In this document: in pieces, positions 46,981-57,646 of the stretch
Position numbering within the stretch: the first letter of the stretch is position 1
Layout of the letters: every line of letters starts with the position of its first letter
Made by a program: the position numbers and the translations under genes
The notes under the pieces: model-generated
Seen by the model: only the letters and a program-made list of their open reading frames with translations
The model's database searches: none
What the model was told of the DNA's origin: nothing
Assembly (NCBI GenBank): GCA_038030265.1
Contig: CM075938.1
Span: 51,019,189 to 51,083,188, forward strand
From: Corythucha ciliata
Lineage: Eukaryota; Arthropoda; Insecta; Hemiptera; Tingidae
Length of the DNA stretch: 64,000 nt
Direction of reading: 5' to 3'

Positions 46981-47713
46981 AAGTTTTCGACATAAAAAAT
47001 TAATACTTTGAAACACTAGGCACAACTTTTGGCTGCCCGAAAACCGCGATTTTTGGGTCATTTTATCAGTTTTTTCTATAAATATCTCCCAAAACGAGAG
47101 GCTGTATAGAGGAAACCCTTCTCGTACAAAACATTTAGGGTCATTAGATTTCCTAAACCAATGCATTCTTGTGAATAAGTAAATTGGTTTTCCACGACCA
47201 ATGCGGAGCGCGCTACAAACTTACGTGCCTTTTTTTCTAAAATGGGTGAAAGGCTTAAAATCACCTGTTTCCGACCAATCTATGCTCTGTGAGCTTGATT
47301 TCTGCCCATCAACCTTCATTCCATTAGCCTACCCAACTTTTTCAAGCCCCTAGCTCCACCTCGGTTGAAATTTTTGAAGCCTTCTATTCTAGATTTTATA
47401 TAAAAAAACTGACCATTTTGCCTCCAGAAAACGATAATTTATGCGTTAAACTTGGCGTTTTGGTGTTCTGGGACTCCACTAGGTCCCTAGCGTCGGTAAC
47501 CGTTAATTTGCAGGGGAAAAGAATAATGTGGCAGGACTAATTCGGCATGGGTACTACACATCCTCATTTGTCTTGAAACATCAACCCAATATTTTATGAA
47601 TTTTGGAAGCGATGGAATGATGTAACATGAGGGTGTTTGATGTAAAGGGAGAGGGGGGGTCATGGGCATTACCCCCCCCCCCCCCCTAGGATTCAGACCT
47701 GGATCCGCCCCTG

Positions 47714-48060
47714 GTTAGTAACGGATCATATGCAATGGTTTGATTCCACGAGTAAAAAGAAAATTCCGGTAAATTTGGGAACGGAAAATGCTCGCGCGAT
47801 CAGAGCATAGGATGGAACAATAACCGAAATACTTGAAAAAGGAGTCGTCTAGGACCTTGATTATTTCAGAGGATGTGGCGGAACGAAGAGGGAACGTAAG
47901 GGTGAATTTTGAAAAGGCGTCTACTAGGATAAGAATATATTGGTGGCCAAAACGAGAACGAGGTAAATGACCTGCTGTATCGATGAACATTTTTTCCATA
48001 GGGTATTTGGGAACAGTGGAAGATAATTCACCGGCGGGACGGCGTTGTGTGGCGTCACAA
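47714..48060 (-). pseudogene. Gypsy-5 integrase N-terminal/core part
   Basis: The minus reading contains the end of the zinc domain (CDATQRRPAGEL), EKMFIDTAGHLPRSRFGHQY (first Asp), LVDAFSKFTLTFPL and CSDRASIFRS (second Asp), up to GIKPLHMIRY at the E5 edge. The frame is uninterrupted over about 110 codons. It is truncated at 48060 in the zinc domain, where plus-strand gypsy-2 begins, so RT and protease of gypsy-5 are missing. Confidence 0.88.
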
Positions 48061-50676
48061 TTTTAATTTTTTATTACCCCGGCCACATGAAAACAAAAAA
48101 AAATCGTGCCACAAAATTCAAATTTCTCGTCGTCACTGGCTCCGATCTCTGTTGCTTCCCTCGACGTTTTCTACCTGGCCGCCGCACCCGTGTCAATTAT
48201 AATCTAGCAGCGGCAAATAGCACCGAAATCTCCACTTACGGTTTCCTAACCCTCAAACTCGACTTCGGACTTCGCCGTGACCTGACCTGGACATTCATCA
48301 TCGCCGATGTTGACGTACCTATTATCGGCTCCGGTTTTCTGGATCATTTCTCACTTCTCCCAGACTGACGAAATCATCGTCTGGTCGACTCGATCACCGG
48401 TCTCACTGCCGTTGGCGTCCTCAACAACACCGACCAACTTAGCCTTAAAGCTATCACTGACACGTCGTCTCCTTTCGACTCAGTTTTAAAAGAATTCCCG
48501 GAGCTCACTCGACCGTCTGGTTCTCCCCGCATCGTTCGTCACACCACCCGTCACTTCATAAATACGACGCCAGGTCCTCCTATTTCCTCTCGCCCCCGTC
48601 GCTTACCACCAGACCGCCTTCGCATCGCAAAGGAATAATTCGATTCATGCCGGAATCGCTCGACGATCGGATGGACCTTGGTCTTCGTCACTCCACATGG
48701 TGCCCAAGAAAGACGCAGGCTGGCGTCCCTGCGGCGATTACCGCGCCTTAAACGCCAGAACCATCCCTTATCGATATCCCATCCGCCATATTCACGATTT
48801 TTCCCACCGCCTCGCTGGATGCACCATTTTCTCCGTCGTTGATCTCGTTAAAGCGTACAATCAAATCCCTGTCAACCCAGACGACATTCCAAAGACCGCT
48901 ATAACGACACCATTGGGTCTGTTTGAATTTCCTTACATGGGATTCGGACTTCGTAACGCCGGACAAACATTCCAGCGCTTTATCGACGAGGTACTCCACA
49001 GTCTTGACTTTTGTTAAGCTTACATGGACAATATCCTGATTTTCTCTCGCGATACAAACGAGGATCAAGTTCATCTCCGTGCTGTCTTCCACCGCCTCTT
49101 GCAACACGGCATCCTTGTTAATGCCAAGAAAACCGTCCTCGGATCCCCTTCAGTCATTTTCTTAGGCTACCAAGTCACAGCAGACGGTATTCGACCTCCT
49201 CTAGAACGAATCCAAGCACTTCAAGACTTTTCCCAACCATCCACAGCTCAAGGTCTCCGCCGATTCCGTGGCATGATCAATTTTTACCGTCGCTTCATCC
49301 CTTCGGCTTCAGAACTCCTCCAAGCCAAGCTCCTCTTCACGCCATGCTCTCTCAACTTCATGGCAATCAACCAATTCACTGGACCACGGAAACTGAAAAT
49401 GCTTTCACCGCCTGCAAAAGTCATCTAGCTACCTCAACCCTCCTTGCCCACCCCGAACCCAACGCAGAGCTTGCTCTCTTCACTGACGCCTCCCAAACAA
49501 CTATTAGCGCATCGCTTCAGCAAAAAGTCGGTGACTCTTGGCAGCCATCAGCCTTCTTCTCAAAAAAGCTGACCCCACGTCAAGGGGAATGGCCTGCTCT
49601 CTACAGAGAACTACATGCGGTCTACTCGGCGATCCAGCATTTCCGCCACATTCTGGAAGCACAACATTTCGTTGTCTACACCGACCACAAACCCTTCATC
49701 TACGCCTTCACCCAAAAGAAGGAGAAGCTTCCACCCATTCAATTACACCAACTCTCTTTCATCGCCCAATGCTCCACCGATATTCCACACGTCAGCGGCA
49801 CCGCCAACGTAGTCGCCGATGCCCTCACTCGCGTCGATTCCATCTCCGCAAACTCTTCCCCTCCCATCAACCTCGACACACTCGCCCGTGCGCAACTTGA
49901 AGACGATGAAGTTCGCGACCTCATGGCATCACCTTCGTCTCTTCAGCTCAGTCGCGTCAACGCACCCAGCTCGGACGTCACCCTTATCTGCGACACTTCG
50001 ACACAAATTCCTCGTCCTTACGTACCTTTCTCCATGCGCCGACAAATATTTCATTCCCTCCATGACCTAAGCCACCGCGGTGTCAAAACTTCTACGAAGC
50101 TTGTCACCCATCGATTCGTCTGGCCGCACATTCGTCGCTATTGCCGTACATGGACGCAGGCATGCATCCCTTGCCAATGTGCGAAAATAACACGTCATGT
50201 TCACTCTCCAACCGGCCATTTCCAGCCCCCCACATCCCGCTTCGAACACATTCACGTCGATCTCATCGGACCGTTGCCACCTGCCCATGAAGACATCTCT
50301 GCTCCCACCGTTGCACGCGCTCTCGTCAAAACCTGGATTTCCGATTCGGCTGCCCCGCACGGATCACGACAGATCAAGGGCGACAGTTCGAATCCCAGCT
50401 ATTCAAGACTCTAGGAGTCACTTTTGGCACCGAGCGCATCCGCTCCACATCTTATCATCCATGCTCCAACGGCATGATTGAACGCTTTCATCGACAGCTG
50501 AAAGCCTCTCTAACTTGTCACCCAAATTCAACTTGGCTCGAAGCATTGCCCATCGTGCTCCTAGGAATTCGAAGCAGTTTTCGAGAGGATCTCAATGCCT
50601 CACCCGCTGAACTCGTTTACGGCGAACCACTGCGCCTTCCAGATAGCCTACGGGTTTCCTGGAGTGGGGTTAAATA
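48061..50676 (+). pseudogene. Gypsy-2 pol (protease to integrase)
   Basis: It starts in protease, where the active Asp of the D-T-G triad reads Val (FLVVTGSDLCCFP, about 48123-48160). RT shows [34 protein letters not shown] and [17 protein letters not shown] stop at 49015-49017 follows, and a catalytic box reading YMDN. A frame change near 49320 leads into RNase H (LALFTDASQTTISASL, VVYTDHKPF). The integrase zinc domain (HRGVKTSTKLVTHRF and CIPCQCAK) and a core missing roughly 20-odd codons after GPLPPAHE come next, then NGMIERFHRQLKA. The frame ends at 50676. No LTR was seen. Confidence 0.9.
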
Positions 50677-50912
50677 GGGTGGGGTTGTGTCGTAAGTGGG
50701 AGGCCTGATTGCTTTAATAAAATTTGCAAAATTTGGGCATTTTGAGTCTGTAGCGCCAGGATTTGCTCAGACTGGTTGGAATGAACTTGCTGCATTGCAT
50801 TGGTCAATGCGCTAATTGTTTGTAACTTTCGGGATTGTTCAGTTATTATCTTCTTTTGGTCATCGTGGGACTCGGTCAGCTTTTTGACTTGCGTGAATAT
50901 AACCTTGACCAT
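50670..50912 (-). pseudogene. Gag coiled-coil fragment (gypsy type)
   Basis: The minus frame encodes about 80 residues rich in Gln, Lys and Leu (TQVKKLTESHDDQKKIITEQ and similar), a coiled coil like that in gag of some gypsy elements. It could be the missing gag part of the gypsy-4 family. It abuts the end of gypsy-2. Identification is by composition only. Confidence 0.4.
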
Positions 50913-50989
50913 GAGTATAGGGTCTTCACAACATGTGTTGACGAACGTTGCCCTACTAACTCACGCCTACTGGAGGCAGTTTAGAAGCT

Positions 50990-51970
50990 GGAATTAAGAA
51001 AAAGCGCTCACTCGGTGCTAAAATTGAGAAAAAGCTCTCATTCTTGCCTATAATAGAGAACAAAATAAAACACGTGGTTTTTTCGTGCAACTTTCAGCAC
51101 TTAAAATTAAGAAAAAGCGCAAATTCATGGTTCTTGGAGGACCTTTCATGGAGAAAGTTTTAAAAAAGCGATAATTGGCTATTCTAACACAAGATTCGCC
51201 ACTAAAATTTTGGAAATAGCTAATTCTTTGAATTCTTCAAGGCAACTTCGCATCTAAAATTAGGAAAAAGTGCTCATTCGCGATTAAAATAAAGAGAAAC
51301 CAACAAATCATGGTTTCCCCGTCGTCCAAAACCGAGAAAAATCGCTAATTCACGGTTTATGGAGGCCCATTCACGGATAAAATAGAGAAGAAAATTTACC
51401 GCTTAAATTAAGAAAAAGAGCTAATTCCCGGCTTTTGTTATAGGGAACTTCGCGACTAAAATTATAGCAAAAAATGCTCATTCGTGGCTGGATTGGAGAG
51501 AAAAACGACAAATTAATGTTTCTCCATGCAATTTCCATGCCAAAAATAAGAAAAATTGCTAATATGCAATTCTGGGAGCAACTTCGTCGCTAAAAGTCAG
51601 ACAATACTCAATTCTAAGGAAACTTTGGCAATTTTGCCAAAATAAATTCGAATGAAGGCAATTTTGCGGTGAAAATTAAGGAAAAGTGTGTGTTTAAAGC
51701 TAAAATGGAGAAAAAACAACAAATCGCGATTTCTCCACTGCCTAAAATTTAGAAAAACCCCTAATTTACGGTTTATGGAGGCCCCTTCATGGATAAAGTC
51801 AAGAAAACCGCTAATTTGCAATTCTGAAAGTAACTTCACCGCTGTAAAAGAGAAAATAGCTAATATCTGGCTTCTGGAAGGCACTTTCATGGTTAAAATT
51901 AGGAGGGAATGTGCTCATGCGTGGCTAAAATTGAAAGAAATCGCTGATAAGAGCTTTTTCCGGTGGCAGT
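50990..51970 (-). repeat. T1 phrase array
   Basis: Units read AAGAAAAAGCGCTCATTCGC, then GGCTAAAATT, in the same orientation as the arrays in E1, E2 and E4. A phrase CATGGTTTCTCC or GGAGGCCC recurs at longer spacing, hinting at a higher-order unit of roughly 200 bases. Confidence 0.65.
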
Positions 51971-51989
51971 GGGGGGGGGGGATAGCTAA

Positions 51990-52490
51990 ACTGACGATTT
52001 GCATCAAGAAACTGTTTTTACTGACGATGTGCGCCCTGAAAATTGTCAAAACCATGCATTCGCGCTCTATAAATGGCCAAATAGAGCATTCCACGCCGTT
52101 GAAAAGGGCTAAACCCTAAAATAACCAAACGCCTTAAAAATTGCTATCTTTAAAGTTTCGCTCTAAAAATGTTCAAACTGGTCATTCGCGCTCTTCGGAA
52201 TGCGTCAGCGACGATTCGTCCCTTGATAGTGTTAGAACTGACTGATTAGGCCCTGAAAGGGTTGGTTGGCCGTACTGACAATTCACGCCTCCCCCTCCCC
52301 CTTGGCTAAACGGACAGATTCGCACCTTGAAAATAAGGCTCAAACTGACACTGATCAGTGACCTTAAAGTGGTAAAATAACCGACCATTGCCAAATTGAC
52401 CATATTTGTGCCTTAAAAATGCCTGAACTGACGATTTCTGCTTTAACGATCACCGAAATGACTATTAACGCACTAAAAATTGTAAACTCA
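51990..52490 (-). repeat. T5 phrase array, reverse orientation
   Basis: Units read AAACTGACGATTCGCGCCCT, then AAAAATGG. This is the complement of the T5 array at 41110-42120. Confidence 0.6.
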
Positions 52491-52501
52491 GTCACTGACT
52501 G

Positions 52502-52740
52502 TCATTGAGAGAAAGAGACCGTTGGCATTACACCATTGCCGCACCGCTTGTCTATGAGAATCTTCGTCATCGGACGAGAGAAATACGACTGATATGTCGT
52601 CGGCATAAAGGACGCACCCAAGAGAGGCGTTGAGGACGCCTGAAAGGTCGTTGATGAAGATGAAGAACAACAGGGGTCCGAGGATCGATCCTTGGGGTAC
52701 ACCAAGGGTCACTCCCCTCCGGCCTGACAACTACCGCCTG
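52502..52740 (-). pseudogene. LINE reverse-transcriptase fragment
   Basis: The minus frame reads [20 protein letters not shown] and [13 protein letters not shown], the two central RT motifs, over about 80 codons. Nothing else of the element is present. The clade cannot be fixed from so little; Jockey or CR1 type fits. Confidence 0.8.
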
Positions 52741-53069
52741 CCACCGTTCTACAACCAATATAGTGCATTGAAAATTGTGAATTATGCAATAGCAGAATCA
52801 GTGGCGGACCTCCATGCTCCATCTATCGGGGCCCGGAGCGGAAATCTCAGAGGCCCCTTATCATCCTTTGTTTGCCCAAATTACCGAATTCAAGGACTTG
52901 GTTCTTCCAAAAAAATAAAATTTCGTGGTTTTGGTCTTTAAGGACCAATTTCGCGACTTTGACGCTTCCAAAAACAATTTTATGCCTGTAGTTTTTTCAA
53001 CCCCAATAATTATAGCTGCTTACTTGATCACTTAATGAACACTTTTTCTCAATTCCCTCAATTTTCCTC
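52741..53069. other. Spacer with a hAT-type terminus
   Basis: CAGTGGCGGACC at 52799 is followed 28 bases in by GGGGCCC (52827-52833), the same layout as the 5' ends of E1, E2, E4 and E5. No matching right end was found. The rest holds a few diffuse phrases (AATTTCGCGACTTTGACG). Confidence 0.4.
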
Positions 53070-54372
53070 AAGTCCCTATCATTGGCTCAGATTATTTGGC
53101 TAACTTTTCTCTCCTCCCGGATTGCACCAACAACCGTCTCATCGACTCTGTCACAGGCCTTTCGACGCCTTGCATCACGTGCTCTTCAAGCCAATCAAGT
53201 GTCAAAGCTCTCACCAACTTGCTGTCGGAACATTCACCCTTCTACGACGTATTGTCACAACATCCCCAACTCATCCGCCCACCAGGAATCCATCGCGTCG
53301 TTCGCCACTCAACCACTCACTTCATAAACCCGACGCCCGGACCACCTGTTTTCTCACGGCCACGACGTCTTCCCCCCCGAAAAACTTCACATTGCCCAAA
53401 AAGAATTCAACAGCATGCTACAGGAAGGGATCGTCCGTCGTTCCGATATTCCGTGGTCTTCTCCACTGCACATGGTCCCAAAAAAAGACTCGACATGGCG
53501 TCCTTGTGGTGATTACCGCGCGTTAAACGCCAGGACCATTCCCGACAGATATCCAGTCCGACTTATCTCACCGTCCCCGAGGAATCACCGTATTTTCTGC
53601 GATCGATCTCGTCAAAGCATACATGCAAATACCCATCAATTCACCTGACATTTCGAAAACAGCCATCACTTCGGGCACTTCCGTTTATTTCCGTTTATGA
53701 GCTTCAGGCTCCGAAACGCAGGGAAGACGTTCCAACGCTTCATCGACGAAGTTCTTCATGGACTTGAATTCTGCTACCCCTATATCGACGACATCCTCAT
53801 TTTCCCACCCGATGCTTCTACGCTCTGCAAACATCTTCACGCCGTCTTCGAACGTCTCGCGGAACACGGTATCACCGTCAACGCCAACAAAAGCGTCCTC
53901 GATGCATCGAAAATAAACTTCGTCGATTACGAAGTATCAGCTGATGGAACTCGACCACCACCAGAACTCGTTACAGCCCTCCAAAACATCAGGCCACCCA
54001 CGTCTGCTAAAAGCCTTCGCCGCTTTCTCGACATTCTAAACTTTTACCGGCGTTTTCTCCCGTCCGCAGCTGAATTCCAAGCCCCACTTAATTCCGCTCT
54101 CCATGGTGTCCGCGGCAACAAGCTGTGGGAGTGTGCCTGCAACAACAAATAGCTAATGAATGGCAGCCACTTGCATTCTTCTCTCGGAAGCTAACTCAGC
54201 GACAAAAGGAATGACCAGCATTCTATATAGAGAGCTTCATACAGTTCACTCAGCAATTCAGCACTTCCGCCACGTCCTCAAAACACAAACTTTCACTGTT
54301 TACACAGACCACAAGCCCCTAACTTTCGCTTTTAGCCAACGCAAGGACAAAATTCCTCCCGTTCAACTCGAA
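53070..54372 (+). pseudogene. Gypsy-3 pol fragment (protease end to RNase H)
   Basis: It begins in the protease C-terminus (PIIGSDYLANFSLLPD). It passes through RT with [20 protein letters not shown] and, after frame changes, [16 protein letters not shown]. An intact catalytic YIDD (53781-53792) follows, then FLDILNFYRRFLPSA and a partial RNase H (TVYTDHKPLTFAF). Most of the RNase H N-terminal half is deleted near 54110-54150. It ends at 54372, where a minus-strand LINE fragment begins. It is closely related to gypsy-2. Confidence 0.88.
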
Positions 54373-54600
54373 TGATTAATTATTAATGAATAACAAAAAC
54401 AACACCGGACCCAACCGGGATCCCTGTCTGACGCCGAGATTTCTGCACTCCAGAAGATCAGATATCTCACTGCCAAATTCGCAATACTGACTCCAGCCGT
54501 TAAGGTAAGACTCGAGAAACCCGACAAAGAGAGAACAAAACCCATAATGCTGCAGTTTAGCCGAATTCAACGTGCGGTCGTATAATAATCCTTTCGAAAT
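54373..54600 (-). pseudogene. LINE reverse-transcriptase fragment
   Basis: The minus frame carries AKLQHYGFCSLFVGFLESYL, FGSEISDLLECRNL and GVRQGSRLGPVLFLLFINN. This is RT motifs 3-4, with Arg where Pro is usual before Gln-Gly-Ser. It is about 70 codons only and flush against the end of gypsy-3. Jockey- or CR1-type. Confidence 0.75.
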
Positions 54601-56009
54601 TTCGAATAGTGCAGATGGTCAATTATTATAGGTAGGAGTGGGTCCCATGTAGTGGTGTATGCGTGATACCATGATTTTTGACAAGTAATGGAACAATGGT
54701 GGTATTTACGTCAAGTAATTTCATTTTAAAAAGGCGTTTAATTATTTTCCATCTTACCACGGGTAGGATTTAGCTTAAAACCACGTCATAAAGTTGGTTT
54801 CAGTTGTTTTATTTTTTTTTTAAGAAACAGGGAAACGAAGTGTATTAATTAAAGCTTTTTCTAAAGAATTTTCCAGTCAACTCACGTTCCCTGGGGTTTT
54901 ATAATAAGCGTGACGCATAACAGAATATTAATGTTTGGAAAGACTTTTTGAATTTAATTATACTTTCGTGTTTTTTTCCTCCCTCTCAAACACTCTCTCT
55001 CTCTCTCGTTTTGAAACCGAGGATTTGAGAATCGTTACGCACAAGGCCTCGCATGAGGCATTTAATTAAAGAAAAGTCCTTCGTTACGAGACGATATTCT
55101 TTCCATTCGAACAATTTCAACGATGAATCCTTTCAGGGCAAACAATGCGGATTCTGTGATGTTTCTGGTGTTGCTGTGATTGGGGATGGTTGTGGAGGGT
55201 GAAAAGACAAGTTCGTTAAAAGGAGATTATAGCACTTGTTAGGGTATGATTCAGTTGCAGCTTTTTTCCCTTTTCCCCTACCCGGCCAGCCCCCTCCACC
55301 CACCACCCACCCTCCGCACTTATCACTGTTACACACAAAATACTTTTCAAGCGACATGTCGAGCTGTATAAATACAGTCATTGTTGTTCCGCTTGAAGCT
55401 TTCCATTTTATCAAGCATTAGAAGTAACGAGACGTACCCATCCCAAACCGCCCCATAACCGCCCCATAACCGCACACCGTTACGATATAATGCCGCACCT
55501 TCCTCTATTCTACAGCCTGTCTTGTACGCATGAATGTTTCTGTGTATGGAACGTGTGCATCATCCGTGATATTACAGTTAGATTATTCGATGGTGGATAG
55601 GGGGGGGGGGGTTGAGAGGAAGGAACGTGCGAGGTTTGTAAGGGAAAAAAGGGAAGGTATAGCGGTCGGGATTTTCATCCATCTCCGTTTTCTATTACGG
55701 TTTCATTAAGTCTGGCGGGAAAAGCTTTGTGTCGGTTTAAAAAAAAAAAAAATGAATAACGGGTGGGTGGGTGTGATTTTGTCGACTCTTAAGAGAAAAA
55801 AACTTCAAAAAAGGTGGAAAAAAGGCGAAGAACGCTGTAGGGGAAGAAAAATGAAGTGAAGGGCGTGTGCTATGAATTGCTCTTCATAAAAAGGATGTCT
55901 TTCTTCATATCTTTTGTCTGGTAACTTAACGCTCGAAGATCATTATTTTTCAACCACTTATATCGACGATGGCAGGATTTTTTTTCACTTGGAAAGATGA
56001 ACTTGATGG
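54601..56009. other. Mostly unique sequence, no gene called
   Basis: AT-rich, with a CT microsatellite (about 54985-55010) and A/T homopolymers. The opposing frames at 55133-55421 are Pro/Gly-rich products of skewed composition. No transposon domain or exon chain could be supported. Confidence 0.3.
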
Positions 56010-56690
56010 GAGCCTCTTGGGGCTATCCAGCCCACAAAATACCCCCGAATCTTATGAATTCGTTGATATTTAGCTCCGAATGATCAATTTTGCGTCTATT
56101 CATCAAGCTTTGGGTGAACCGTAACAAAACAAAAACCGGGAACTTGAAATTTGCCGAACTTAAAACCCAAAACTTGCATTTTCGCAGGAATTTAAGACCC
56201 GAAAGTTGCCAATTTCCCGAATATAAAGACCGGAAATAAGAAATTTCGCGAATATTTATACCCGGAACTTGCAATTTTGAAGGTATTTAGCTCGAAGAGT
56301 TGTGATTTCGTGCAATACTTGGCAGGCTTTGGGCACTGCTGGGGGTCCGTTAGCTTGGGTTCGACGGGCAACTTTTAAAAGGCCCAAAAAATAGAAATTT
56401 CGTGAAAATAAAGACCAGGCACATCAATTTCACGAATATCCAGACTAAAATATTGCAAATTCGTGAAATAAAGCCCAGAATTGAGCAATTTTACGAATAT
56501 TTATACCGGAAAATTGAAATTTAGCTGCAGATATTTAGCTCAGTGGGTTGTAATTTTAGGGTAATATTTGCGAAGCGTTGAGCGCTGCCCATGTTCCGCG
56601 GACACTAAAAAAAGGTTCCGAAACTTGCAATTTCACGAAAATAAAGACCAATTTCGCGCGTTATTTGACTCAATAAACAACAATTTTACG
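56010..56690 (-). repeat. T4 phrase array
   Basis: Units read AACTTGCAATTTCGCGAATA, then TTTAGACC or TATACCGG. It is related to the T4 array at 27020-27720. A duplicated phrase GGGCACTGCTGGGGGTCCG / GCGCTGCCCATGTTCCGCG hints at a higher-order period of about 240 bases. Confidence 0.55.
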
Positions 56691-57262
56691 GGGTTGTCTC
56701 TTCGACAGTTCCAAGGGTTAAATCGGCTGTTTTCCGAGTGAAATTGACAGATTATACGGTGAAATTTACTGTTTCAAGGACGAAATGTACAGTCCTATGA
56801 CGAAATGGACTGTTTCTCGAACGAAAGAGTCTGTTTCCGGAAAAAATGTCATTGATAAAGTTTCCGGGGCGAAATTGACAGTTTTGAACGACAACATTTA
56901 CAGTTTTGAATGACGTAATTCGCATTTCCCGCGTGAAACTGACAGTTTCAAGGACGACTTTGACAGTTCAGAGGTAGAAATTGGCAGCTTTGGACGACGA
57001 AATTGACATTCATAGGAGGAAATTGACAGTACCAAGGACAATCTTTACACAGTTTTTGAATTACGAAATTTACATACAGGGCGAAATTGACAGTTTCAAG
57101 GATGAACTTAACAGTTTAGAAGACGAAATTTGTGGGTTGTGAGACAAAATTGACTGTCTTGAATGACGAAATTGACTTTTCTATGACGAAATTAACAGTT
57201 CCATGGACGAAATTGACATTTATAGGACAAAATCAACAGTTCCCACTAGACAGTTTTTATGA
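56691..57262 (-). repeat. T2 phrase array (left of gypsy-4)
   Basis: Units read GACGAAATTGACAGTTTCAA, then GG, the complement of T2 at 22400-24720. The array resumes on the other side of gypsy-4 at 61198. Confidence 0.75.
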
Positions 57263-57268
57263 CGAAAT

Positions 57269-57504
57269 TGTTGTGTTTGGGTGGCGAAGGAGAAGGAGTG
57301 AAAATAATAATAATAACACTTTGTTTTTGAGCAAAGAATTAGAAAACTGTATTTTATAGTAGGAGGCCGGAATCGTACTGAAGGACGGTGAGCAGGAGGC
57401 ATTCGGAGGCGCTTGCGCCGGGGAATTCCTTATGCGTTGAGGAGTAAGGGAGAATGCTTATTTTACAGAAAATGAATAATTAAAAAATGAATAAGAACAT
57501 AACA
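57269..57504 (-). repeat. Gypsy-4 3' LTR
   Basis: On the minus strand it opens TGTTATGTTC and closes CCCAAACACAACA, with inverted TGTT/AACA ends, over 236 bp. A polypurine-like GTGGGAAAAT precedes it. The first GAAAT of the 5-bp duplication follows directly at its end. Confidence 0.75.
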
Positions 57505-57646
57505 ATTTTCCCACGCGTAATATAAAAGCGGGGAAAAATAAGAATAGAAGTTAGAGTTCATGAAAAATTGATACTTAACGCGAGAATAAAAAAAGGTTAT
57601 ACGTTAAACGGAAAGAAAATAAAAATAAAAAACTTTGAATTACACT

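Larger units (their letters stand above)
43501..47713 (+). mobile_element. E5: hAT-type element inside gypsy-5 integrase
   Basis: The ends CAGGGGCGGATCCA and the inverted TGGATCCGCCCCTG bound 4,213 bp. They are flanked by GGTAGTAA (43493-43500) and GTTAGTAA (47714-47721), an 8-bp duplication with one mismatch. The integrase reading resumes on the other side. A G/C clamp lies at 43528-43545. Inside are a large imperfect palindrome (44370-45125), a MITE (44478-44633) and a LINE 3' end (45690-46980). No transposase frame of its own. Confidence 0.88.

Noticed and set aside
45386..46995. ATTTTATGTCGAAAA and its complement on both sides of the LINE in E5 as TIRs of one element
   Set aside because: The match is short (about 15 bases) and off the LINE ends; more likely part of an older foldback in E5.
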